A stretch of 13,003 nucleotides of DNA from Propionibacteriaceae bacterium (GTDB lineage Bacteria; Actinomycetota; Actinomycetes; Propionibacteriales; Propionibacteriaceae), in NCBI GenBank assembly GCA_031282235.1, contig JAITED010000024.1:1-13003 (forward strand), in the 5' to 3' direction. Below are positions 7,489-13,003 of the stretch, one piece after another; position 1 is the first letter of the stretch; every line of letters starts with the position of its first letter. The position numbers and the translations under genes were made by a program. The notes below the pieces were generated by a model. The model was not told the origin of the DNA. It saw nothing but the letters and a program-made list of their open reading frames with translations, and did no database searches.

Positions 7489-9597
7489 CTAGCCCAATTC
7501 GTCTGGTAGGGCGGGCAGGTCGCTTTCGGGCGTATCTAATACGTGACGCGCTAGGAAGCGGAGCACTACGGCATACCACACTTTGGCGTGTTGTGGGGTT
7601 AGCACCCAGTGGTTCTCGTTCGGGAAGTATAGGAACTCGTGTACGGTTTTTCCGTCGGCATCGGCGGGCAGTCCGGAGTGCGCGTTCAGCTCGTACCACA
7701 AACGTAAGCCCTCACCAATCGGCACTCGATAGTCCTTGTCACCGTGGACTACCAGCATCGGGGTGGTGATGTTGGCTACGGACTTGTGCGGGGAGTTGGC
7801 GTCGGTGTGTTCGCCGCCCGGCCATTCGCGCTCCCAGTAGCTCGCCATGTCGGTGGTGGGGCCGAACTGATCCAGCGCCCACAGTGAGGCGTGGGTGACG
7901 ATGCACTTGAAGCGGTCGGTGTGCCCAGCCACCCAGTTCGCCATGTAGCCGCCGAACGAACCGCCCATCGCCCCGATACGGGTTTCGTCGATGTCGGGGC
8001 GCGTCAGGACGGCATCAACGACGCTCATCAGGTCGGTGTACGGCTTGCCGCCCCAATCCCCCCAACCGCGCTGGATGAGGTCAAGACCGTATCCAGTGCT
8101 GAGCGCCGGGTCGGGCAGCACCACGGCGTACCCTTGCGCTACCAACAGCCAAGGGCACCAGCGCCACGACCAAGCGTTCCACGAGCTGAGCGGCCCGCCG
8201 TGAATCCAGAGAATCATCGGAGCCGGGTTCTCCGCCGAGGCACCCGCTGGCAGGCAGATGGTGGAGCGAATAATCTGGCCGTCGGCGGCGGGAGCCAAGA
8301 ACTCCTCTAGGCGACCGGGCAGCGGCGGGGTTGGAACCGGGGAGAGCAGCGGGGTTGCCGCCACCGGGCCGTCCACGAAAGCGGTGGCGATGTCGATACG
8401 CACCGGCTCGGCGGGCGCGAGATACGACGAGCGCAGCGCGTATGCCCACCTGCCATCAGCCGAGAGCCCTACGTTGCTGAACGCGCACTGCTCTGAGGTG
8501 AGCCGCGTCACTTGGTCGGTGGCTAAATCGACGTACCACAGCGGGCAAGCACCGTTGTCATCAGCCAATACATACACCCCCTCGCTTTCGGGGCACCAAG
8601 CCACCGGGGTCGGCCAGCGATCCCATTCGGGGGCGAGCCGCCTAGCGTTGCCGCCGTCGATGTCTGCCACCCAGAGTTGGTTATCGGAGGCGGTGTGCTC
8701 ATCGCCGTATGTTTCTTTCAGATACGCGATGAGTTTCCCGTCCGGGGAGATTATCGGATGCTCTAGGTCGGCGCCCTCCGTTTCGAGAATGACGTTACGG
8801 GTGCCGCTGGCGACGTCGATGGAGACCAACACTGAGCGGCGTCCACCCCGCACCGGTTTGTTCCAACCGGTGATAAGGGTTTTGCCGTCGGGGGTGAGTT
8901 CGCCGCCCTGCTCCACCAGCCCGGCACCGGCACCCACCGTGAGGTCGGTAAACTTGGCCAACTCCGGCTCAATGGTTAGCCCACTCGGAGCCGCCGCCGT
9001 ATTTTCGGATTCGCAGTGTTCGCCGCAGGGCTTGGTGAGCGCCAGATAGTGCGGCAACGCCGGGCCGAGGTCGTGATCCCAGTAGCGGACTGGGTAGCTG
9101 GTGTGGAAAATGGCCGCCACGGCAGCATCTTTGCGCGCCTTAGCCCGCCGCTCATCGTCCGCTAAATCTGTCGCATGGGGCAGCACTCCGGAAATCGCCA
9201 CAATAGTATCCGCTTGACTAGCGGCGATAACACCGCCGATGCCGCCCGCACGGCTGGCAATCACCCGTGCCTCACCGCCATCTTTCGGCAACAGCCACAG
9301 CGCCGGGGTTTCCTCCACCGCGCCCGGCTCCACACTGGGACGCGCCGATACGAACAGCAGGTCGCCGCCAGCGGTGAACGCCGCAGCCCCCTCGCCTTTC
9401 GCGGAGCGGGTGAGCCGCCGCGCCGCAACCTCGCCCGCCGGGTCAACCTCCCAAAGCGCCGTGACGTATTTACTGGTCTTAGCATCGGGGGTCTGCACCG
9501 CCACGACGATACGTTCCCCATCCGGCGACACCGCCATCCCGGAGATACGTGGATACTTCACATAAGCATCAAGCTCAAAAAATGGGTCAGCACTCAT
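7489..9597 (-). CDS. S9 family (prolyl oligopeptidase-like) serine peptidase
   Basis: A 702-residue peptidase of the S9 family, probably an acylaminoacyl-peptidase or dipeptidyl-peptidase-like enzyme that trims short peptides. Residues 1 to about 430 form a beta-propeller with recurring SPDG-type blades (SPDGERIVV at 24, SPDGKLIAYL at 284, SADGRWAYAL at 379). The C-terminal alpha/beta-hydrolase domain (about 435-690) has the oxyanion strand WIHGGP (464-469) and a full triad: S547 in GGSFGGY, D622 in HGDKDYRVP and H663 in FPNENHW. There is no signal peptide or membrane segment, so it should act in the cytoplasm. The ATG at 9595-9597 has an AGAGGG-type ribosome-binding site. It lies 19 bp after the second small cassette gene, in a slot not occupied in the ancestral tlyA-nadK order, but its base composition resembles the native genes. 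The exact specificity is unknown. Confidence 0.93.
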   Translation of the reverse strand: MSADPFFELDAYVKYPRISGMAVSPDGERIVVAVQTPDAKTSKYVTALWEVDPAGEVAARRLTRSAKGEGAAAFTAGGDLLFVSARPSVEPGAVEETPALWLLPKDGGEARVIASRAGGIGGVIAASQADTIVAISGVLPHATDLADDERRAKARKDAAVAAIFHTSYPVRYWDHDLGPALPHYLALTKPCGEHCESENTAAAPSGLTIEPELAKFTDLTVGAGAGLVEQGGELTPDGKTLITGWNKPVRGGRRSVLVSIDVASGTRNVILETEGADLEHPIISPDGKLIAYLKETYGDEHTASDNQLWVADIDGGNARRLAPEWDRWPTPVAWCPESEGVYVLADDNGACPLWYVDLATDQVTRLTSEQCAFSNVGLSADGRWAYALRSSYLAPAEPVRIDIATAFVDGPVAATPLLSPVPTPPLPGRLEEFLAPAADGQIIRSTICLPAGASAENPAPMILWIHGGPLSSWNAWSWRWCPWLLVAQGYAVVLPDPALSTGYGLDLIQRGWGDWGGKPYTDLMSVVDAVLTRPDIDETRIGAMGGSFGGYMANWVAGHTDRFKCIVTHASLWALDQFGPTTDMASYWEREWPGGEHTDANSPHKSVANITTPMLVVHGDKDYRVPIGEGLRLWYELNAHSGLPADADGKTVHEFLYFPNENHWVLTPQHAKVWYAVVLRFLARHVLDTPESDLPALPDELG

Positions 9598-9616
9598 GTG
9601 AGAATGCTACCCTCTT

Positions 9617-9856
9617 TTACGCATCCTGCTGCGCCGCCGTATCTATTTCACGCCGTCGGATATAAGCGTCCACTTCTTCAACCACACCCCGTACCCCCGT
9701 GAGGTGAAAAGGTTCGTAGCCAATTTCTAAAAAGTGAAGGATATTGTGCTTCTTGTCGAGTTCGATAAACTCTTGCGGCGTAAGGTGATGCTGACGCATA
9801 TACTCGCTGGAAACATCCGCTTGTAGAAACAAGACCGGGTTAATTGTCGCCGTCAT
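9617..9856 (-). CDS. Small DUF3791-like protein, putative partner of the DUF3990-like protein
   Basis: A 79-residue protein. The start is the ATG at 9854-9856, which overlaps the TGA of the previous gene as ATGA, a sign of translational coupling; an in-frame TTG seven codons upstream lies inside that gene and is less likely. The core LTPQEFIELDKKHNILHFLE, then a YEPFHLTG stretch and a V.EVDAYI ending, follow the pattern I recall for DUF3791 (leader helix, xxELxxKYxxLxxLxxxY, D.DxYI). In other bacteria such proteins are found beside DUF3990 genes. The function is unproven; an antitoxin or accessory role is inferred from size and neighbours. The gene is AT-richer than the flanking core genes. 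It ends 19 bp before the S9 peptidase. Confidence 0.72.
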   Translation of the reverse strand: MTATINPVLFLQADVSSEYMRQHHLTPQEFIELDKKHNILHFLEIGYEPFHLTGVRGVVEEVDAYIRRREIDTAAQQDA

Positions 9857-10095
9857 ATCTCCAACCACCTTGCCCAATCACCGGAACGCTCTGCCTCCAC
9901 CATATCCACCACATACGCGGGGCTCTCACGATAAAGACGCGACTTAGGTCTCAGCAAAACGTTGTATGTTTTAGTCCCCATAAAGTCGCGGAGCGCATCT
10001 GTAGTTGACGTGCCAGAAACTTTTGCGAGTTCTTCCGCAACGTTCGCCGTAAGCACTTTCATAATAAAAGCAATCTGAGCCTCATCAATCTTCAT
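9853..10095 (-). CDS. Small protein of unknown function in the DUF3990-like cassette
   Basis: An 80-residue, probably all-helical protein. I do not recognise a named domain with confidence. The sequence has a helical N-terminal half (IAFIMKVLTANVAEELAKVS), a TSTTDALRDFMGTKTYNVLL segment, then SRLYRESPAYVVDMV. That layout (helices, then KTY..L.....LY..SPAYV.D) recurs, as far as I recall, in small proteins encoded between DUF3990 and DUF3791 genes. It begins with ATG 65 bp after the DUF3990-like gene, and its stop overlaps the next start (ATGA). A DNA-binding or antitoxin role is plausible because of its size and its position directly after the larger gene, but nothing in the sequence proves it. 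Confidence 0.7.
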   Translation of the reverse strand: MKIDEAQIAFIMKVLTANVAEELAKVSGTSTTDALRDFMGTKTYNVLLRPKSRLYRESPAYVVDMVEAERSGDWARWLEI

Positions 10096-10160
10096 TCCAC
10101 TACTTCTCTCCCCACAAAGCGCAGAAAATCCGCCGCCAACTGCGTACTAAAAAGCATCTG

Positions 10161-10634
10161 CTACGGCAACCTCCCCGGCAGGATATTCTCCAAAAACGTT
10201 TGGATTGCCCTATCGCTCTTTGGGTCACCGTACAGTCGATTCATAAACGCCTGCACCACGACGTTGGTGTCATCATTAGCCGTTGGCCCAATAACGACAT
10301 CGTAGCCATGCCGATAGCTACGGTTAGAGCGATTCGTAACAACAAAGCGCACCCATTCCGCATTCGGTTCAACGAACTCTTTTACATTGAGCTTCGCCAA
10401 ATTACTGTCATCGAACTCATAGTGATAAACCCAGGCTTGCGTGTCAGGAGCGCTGCCGTTCTCAATAAGTAACTCATTTGCAAAGCTGCGGTTTCGGATG
10501 GCGAGCCGTCGCGCTTGTGATTCTGTACGGCTGACATAAAAACCGCGCCCAAAATCTTTCCACGGCTTCCCACGCTTCACATCGACAGCGCGGAAATCAT
10601 ATATCGTTCCGTGATAAAGCTCGACGATAGCCAT
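10161..10634 (-). CDS. DUF3990-like protein, predicted ADP-ribosyltransferase-type toxin
   Basis: A 157-residue protein starting MAIVELYHGT. The ATG at 10632-10634 is chosen because GGAGGG (10644-10649) precedes it by nine bases; an in-frame ATG 17 codons further upstream lacks such support. Counting from the chosen start, visible family marks are YHGT (H8), DFGRGFYVS (Y33), AEWVRFVVTNR (E93) and YDVVIGPTANDD near residue 121. These match DUF3990 as I remember it. H-Y-E is the catalytic triad pattern of one branch of ADP-ribosyltransferases, so NAD-dependent modification of a cell target is a reasonable hypothesis, not something the sequence proves. There is no secretion signal. The gene is clearly AT-richer than tlyA and the S9 gene on either side. 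With the two small genes behind it, it looks like a transferred toxin-antitoxin cassette. Confidence 0.75.
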   Translation of the reverse strand: MAIVELYHGTIYDFRAVDVKRGKPWKDFGRGFYVSRTESQARRLAIRNRSFANELLIENGSAPDTQAWVYHYEFDDSNLAKLNVKEFVEPNAEWVRFVVTNRSNRSYRHGYDVVIGPTANDDTNVVVQAFMNRLYGDPKSDRAIQTFLENILPGRLP

Positions 10635-10643
10635 TTGCTTTCT

Positions 10644-10649
10644 CCCTCC
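10644..10649 (-). promoter_or_regulatory. Shine-Dalgarno site of the DUF3990-like gene
   Basis: GGAGGG on the minus strand, nine bases before the ATG at 10634. It favours this start over an in-frame ATG at 10683-10685. The 79 bp gap to tlyA has no clear terminator, and its -35/-10-like words are poorly spaced. Confidence 0.65.
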
Positions 10650-10713
10650 GCTGTAACCATTATTCCCCATTCTGGTTTGCCGCAAAGCAAATCTTTAGCG
10701 CTCGGCAGGAAGG

Positions 10714-11436
10714 TTACTGTTGGCGGAAACCTAGGAAGAACTCGGTGTTGCCGTGTTCGCCGGGGAGGACGCTGGGGGCGCGGTAGCATTCTTTCCAACC
10801 TAGGGTGGCGGCGTGGGCGGCTACTTTATCGACTGCGTTTAGGGCGGCTGCTTCGTTTTTTACTACACCGGTGCGGCCTAAGGCTTCCTTGCCTACCTCG
10901 AATTGGGGTTTTACTAGCAGTAACGCTGCCCCCTCTTGATGTAACACTCCGAATAGGGTGGCAAGAATCAGAGTGAGCGAGATGAATGACACATCACCAA
11001 CCACCAACCCCACCGGCTCGTTATCCACATCGGCTAGGGAGAGGGTGCGCAGATTCAACCCCTCACGATTTATCACCCGCGGGTCGGTGGCCAACTCTGG
11101 GGCTAACTGCCCGTGACCAACATCCACCGCATACACCCGCTCAGCCCCACGGCTCAACAATACCTGCGTGAAACCCCCGGTAGAAGCTCCAGCGTCCAAT
11201 ACCCGCGGCGGCACGCCGATGCCCCAACCAGCTAACGCACCAAGCAGTTTATACGCACCCCGCGACACCCAACCCGCAGCAGTGACACTAATCCGAGCGG
11301 TCGGCGCAACCTCATACGCCGCTTTAGTGACCACATGCCCCCCAACCGACACCTGACCCGCCGCAATAAACTGCCCCGCCTGCGAACGCGAACGCACCAA
11401 ACCGCGCTCTACCAAAGCGAGGTCTAATCTAGTCAT
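10714..11436 (-). CDS. tlyA: TlyA family rRNA (cytidine-2'-O)-methyltransferase
   Basis: A 240-residue TlyA, which 2'-O-methylates cytidines of 23S rRNA (C1920) and, in some family members, also 16S rRNA (C1409); loss gives capreomycin resistance in mycobacteria. An S4 RNA-binding domain covers residues 1 to about 50. The RrmJ/FtsJ-like methyltransferase domain has the conserved SRGAYKL (58-64, K63), the SAM-binding DAGASTGGFT (81-90), GDVSFISL (147-154, D148) and VKPQFEVGK (175-183, K176), giving the K-D-K catalytic set. It ends right after NTEFFLGFRQQ, without the roughly 20-residue tail of the mycobacterial enzyme, so it may belong to the shorter class. It lies 15 bp after the small conserved protein, as in other actinobacteria. 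The ribosome-binding site is weak (AAGG, distant). Confidence 0.95.
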   Translation of the reverse strand: MTRLDLALVERGLVRSRSQAGQFIAAGQVSVGGHVVTKAAYEVAPTARISVTAAGWVSRGAYKLLGALAGWGIGVPPRVLDAGASTGGFTQVLLSRGAERVYAVDVGHGQLAPELATDPRVINREGLNLRTLSLADVDNEPVGLVVGDVSFISLTLILATLFGVLHQEGAALLLVKPQFEVGKEALGRTGVVKNEAAALNAVDKVAAHAATLGWKECYRAPSVLPGEHGNTEFFLGFRQQ

Positions 11437-11451
11437 GACTGTGGATGAACC

Positions 11452-11622
11452 TTAGGAGGTTGCTCCTTCGGAGTGCGTATCTTCCAACTCCTCCGCCAGC
11501 GCTCGTTGCGCCCGACTAAATCTCTCTAGCTTTTCACCGGTTGATAATTCTTCAATGTTTTCCAACTCCACCAACGCGGCATCAACCGCCGCATCCCCCG
11601 TAACGGGCACTTGCCCACTCAT
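11452..11622 (-). CDS. Small conserved actinobacterial protein encoded upstream of tlyA
   Basis: A 56-residue acidic, probably helical protein (MSGQVPVTGDAAVDAALVEL, then LSTGEKLERFSRAQRALAEE). The start at the ATG of 11620-11622 is set by GGAGGG (11627-11632) four bases upstream, a textbook ribosome-binding site; the longer in-frame starts at 11634 and 11640 have none. Size and place match the 58-residue Rv1693 that precedes tlyA in Mycobacterium tuberculosis, so this is likely its ortholog. No function is known to me. It probably shares a transcript with tlyA, 15 bp downstream. Confidence 0.85.
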   Translation of the reverse strand: MSGQVPVTGDAAVDAALVELENIEELSTGEKLERFSRAQRALAEELEDTHSEGATS

Positions 11623-11626
11623 AAAA

Positions 11627-11632
11627 CCCTCC
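11627..11632 (-). promoter_or_regulatory. Shine-Dalgarno site of the small protein upstream of tlyA
   Basis: GGAGGG on the minus strand with a four-base TTTT spacer to the ATG at 11622. It is the strongest ribosome-binding site in the window and fixes the start of the 56-residue protein. Confidence 0.75.
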
Positions 11633-11636
11633 ATCT

Positions 11637-11744
11637 TCAAGGCTGCGGATCACTGCCATCGAACGCCACAGTACGCCCAACCAACTCTGGCACACCGCAA
11701 AGAGTCAGGCAAGCTAGAGAATCTACCACTGCTATTGAAATAAC
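11637..11744 (-). pseudogene. Possible C-terminal remnant of the missing HAD-IIA phosphatase gene
   Basis: In related genomes a HAD-IIA phosphatase gene (Rv1692 type) sits between the TPR gene and the small protein. Here only about 200 bp separate them. One minus-strand frame, bounded by a TAA at 11745-11747 and ending with TGA at 11637-11639, reads 35 codons including DSLACLTLCGVPELVGRTVA. The first part recalls the DSLLVLTGV stretch near the end of HAD-IIA enzymes, and it ends a few bases before the ribosome-binding site of the next gene, as an intact upstream gene would. No start codon, catalytic motif or other part of the enzyme is left. The similarity is short and judged by eye, so chance is a real alternative. 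Confidence 0.3.
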
Positions 11745-11837
11745 TTAAGAAACCGCTGCCCACCGTTTTGACGCGGCTGAGGTCGAACTAGCGTATGTGG
11801 CAATAAGCTGACAGCGAAAAGGGGTAAGCGGAGGAGG

Positions 11838-12533
11838 TTACTCCGGTTCGGCTATGCGCTCTCCGGCATCCAACTCAGCTATGCGCTCCTCAGCGTCCAG
11901 TTCGTCAGCATCGTCAGCAGCGGCGGCGCTGGCAAACCACTCTTTAGCTTCCACAGGTTTTTGGAACGCGAGCAGCAGTTCGGCGTAGGCGTAGCGCAGC
12001 CGCGCCACGCCGGGGCCTCCCACTGGGGTCTCTCGAATTGCCCGTTGCAGCACCAGCAGCGCTTCATCCGGTCGGTTGAGGTCACTACGCGCACCAGCCT
12101 CCACTAGCGCTGCTTCCACGCGCTGCTCCGGGTCGTCAATCTGCGCCCCTTTGAGCAGCGCGATAGCTTCTTGAGGTTTGCCAAGCGCGCGCTGACAGTC
12201 GGCCATCACCGGCAGATACGCCGTATCACCGGTCATCCGATGAATAGCGCGATACTCCGCTAACGCTTCCGTATACTCCCCTGCGGCGTAGGCGGTCTCA
12301 GCCACCGCCTCACGCACCACCGGCAGCCGCGCCGCATGACGCCGCGCCGCCCGCGCATGAGCTAACGCTAACTCTGGGTACTCATCAATAGCGTTCCCAG
12401 CAGCCCAGAGGTGCCCGCCCACCAAAGCCGCTAACTCTTTCGGCAATCCCCGCAGTTCAGCTTTCACCGGACGAGGCAGTTCCGCCTCATCATAGTTATC
12501 CGGAATCTCCGGTTCATTAGGGTCGCGCTCCAA
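11838..12533 (-). CDS. Tetratricopeptide-repeat protein, C-terminal part of an Rv1691-like gene
   Basis: A 231-codon frame counted from a TTG at 12531-12533. TPR-like helical pairs can be seen at residues 72-101 (AVAETAYAAGEYTEALAEYR) and 105-140 (YLPVMADCQRALGKPQEAIA), with further helices to about residue 203, then an acidic tail in which ERIAEL/ERIAEP occurs twice. Position and layout match Rv1691 and relatives, whose N-terminus is often Arg/Gly-rich. The TTG has no ribosome-binding site. The frame stays open upstream for 130 more codons through ten 13-residue repeats without any ATG, GTG or TTG, up to an amber codon at 12924-12926, and continues in register beyond it. The true start is therefore probably outside the window. 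Either the gene is broken by the amber, or the amber is a sequencing error or is read through. The protein may mediate protein-protein contacts; its role is unknown. Confidence 0.7.
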   Translation of the reverse strand: MERDPNEPEIPDNYDEAELPRPVKAELRGLPKELAALVGGHLWAAGNAIDEYPELALAHARAARRHAARLPVVREAVAETAYAAGEYTEALAEYRAIHRMTGDTAYLPVMADCQRALGKPQEAIALLKGAQIDDPEQRVEAALVEAGARSDLNRPDEALLVLQRAIRETPVGGPGVARLRYAYAELLLAFQKPVEAKEWFASAAAADDADELDAEERIAELDAGERIAEPE

Positions 12534-12590
12534 CCCGATAGGTGTGTTACGCGCCCTAGTCTCCGTCGCCCGCCGCGCCGCGAACGCCGA

Positions 12591-13003
12591 CCCGCGCCGC
12601 TCACCCCTATCCTCTCGGGGGCGAAACTCCCGCCGCTCCCCATCACCATTTCCACGCGGACGATACGGCCTACGCTCACCATCACCATCTTCCCTAGGAC
12701 GATACGAGCGCTGCTCACCATCACCATCTCTGCGAGGGCGATACGGTTTTCGCTCTCCATCGCCATCTTCGCGGGGACGATATGGCCTACGCTCCCGGTC
12801 ACCATCTTCACGCGGACGGTACGGCCTACGCTCCCGGTCACCATCTTCCCTAGGGCGATACGACCTACGCTCACCATCACCCTCAGCACGGGGACGATAC
12901 GAGCGCTGCTCACCAGCCCCATCCTAACGCGGACGATCAGCCCGCGGCTCACCGCCACCGTTTTCACGGGGACGAGACGGCCGACGCTCGCCTGCACCCT
13001 CTC
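12591..13003 (-). repeat. Ten 39 bp coding repeats (13-residue Arg/Asp/Gly-rich units)
   Basis: On the minus strand, in frame with the TPR protein, the unit YRPREDGDxERRP recurs with exact 39 bp spacing. First codons of units end at 12977, 12938, 12899, 12860, 12821, 12782, 12743, 12704, 12665 and 12626. RPR is kept in all ten; the first position is Tyr in seven, Phe in the last, and Ser or Asp in the first two. Codons vary at kept positions (Arg by CGT, CGC, CGA and AGG), so the peptide is better conserved than the DNA. The result is a low-complexity arm with alternating basic and acidic charges, similar to RG-rich nucleic-acid-binding tails. The repeats run off the right edge. Confidence 0.9.
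12924..12926 (-). other. In-frame amber (TAG) codon inside the repeat arm
   Basis: Read on the minus strand in the TPR frame, codon 5 of the second repeat unit (after D-R-P-R, before D-G) is TAG. The other nine units have GAA, GAG, GCT, AGA or GGA here. A single change from GAG (or another one-base neighbour such as AAG or CAG) would explain it. The frame is open and repeat-like on both sides: 25 codons upstream to the window edge and 361 codons downstream. Confidence 0.85.

Noticed and set aside
9857..9877. Upstream TTG start for the second small cassette gene.
   Set aside because: The ATG at 9854-9856 overlaps the previous stop as ATGA and has a purine-rich stretch just upstream, a more usual arrangement than a TTG inside the preceding gene.
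11709..11746. TTAAGT and TAGATT with a 17-base spacer on the minus strand, a possible promoter for the small gene and tlyA.
   Set aside because: The -35 match is only three of six, and the same bases are proposed to be part of a gene remnant; the evidence is too weak to list as a feature.
12464..12997. A long open frame on the minus strand across the 39 bp repeats, in a different register from the TPR protein (178 codons, no stop).
   Set aside because: A repeat of 13 whole codons keeps any register free of stops over its whole length. The product (VSVGRIVRV-like units) is low-complexity and its 3' part runs out of frame through the TPR gene start. The register joined to the TPR domain is the coherent one.
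12591..13003. Regularly spaced repeats that could suggest a CRISPR array.
   Set aside because: The units are directly adjacent with no unique spacers between them, the period is a multiple of three, and the peptide is conserved better than the DNA. This is a coding repeat.
1..13003. CTAG appears often (about 45 times by eye), although it is rare in many bacteria.
   Set aside because: The count is close to what base composition alone predicts. It shows lack of avoidance rather than enrichment, and may simply follow from codon pairs such as GCT-AGC.

Overview
The window reads as a chromosomal segment of an actinobacterium (Actinomycetota). All twelve genes lie on the minus strand, so transcription runs from right to left. 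Their order follows a conserved actinobacterial neighbourhood, in Mycobacterium tuberculosis numbering roughly Rv1691 (TPR protein), Rv1693 (56-58 aa protein), tlyA, nadK, recN, pyrG, NUDIX hydrolase, xerD and parA. Most of the window looks like moderately high-GC native DNA. The genus cannot be fixed from the sequence; a host-associated Actinomycetaceae- or Bifidobacteriaceae-like bacterium is a guess.

In the direction of transcription the window opens (13003-11838) with a tetratricopeptide-repeat protein. Its arginine-rich N-terminal arm is made of ten exact 13-codon (39 bp) repeats and carries an in-frame amber codon. A 215 bp gap follows, where relatives carry a HAD-IIA phosphatase gene; only a possible C-terminal remnant is visible. 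Next come the small conserved protein and tlyA. Between tlyA and nadK sit four genes that are not part of the ancestral order: an AT-richer three-gene cassette (DUF3990-like predicted ADP-ribosyltransferase plus two small proteins joined by an ATGA overlap), which resembles a toxin-antitoxin module, and a cytoplasmic S9 prolyl-oligopeptidase-family peptidase. After that the core order resumes: nadK, recN, pyrG, NUDIX, xerD, parA. The steA/steB pair that often separates recN from pyrG is absent.

Functionally, the core genes serve ribosome modification (TlyA), NADP synthesis (NadK), recombinational repair (RecN), CTP synthesis (PyrG), nucleotide-sugar housekeeping (NUDIX), chromosome dimer resolution (XerD) and chromosome partition (ParA). 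recN-pyrG-NUDIX are packed with 5-11 bp spacers and are probably co-transcribed.

Structures beyond the genes: a pair of inverted two-hairpin elements in the xerD-parA gap, one of which supplies the last codons and stop of xerD; a REP-like palindrome between nadK and recN; an unusually frequent hexamer GATACG/CGTATC across the window but missing from 9644-11475; and the 39 bp coding repeats with the amber codon at the right edge.
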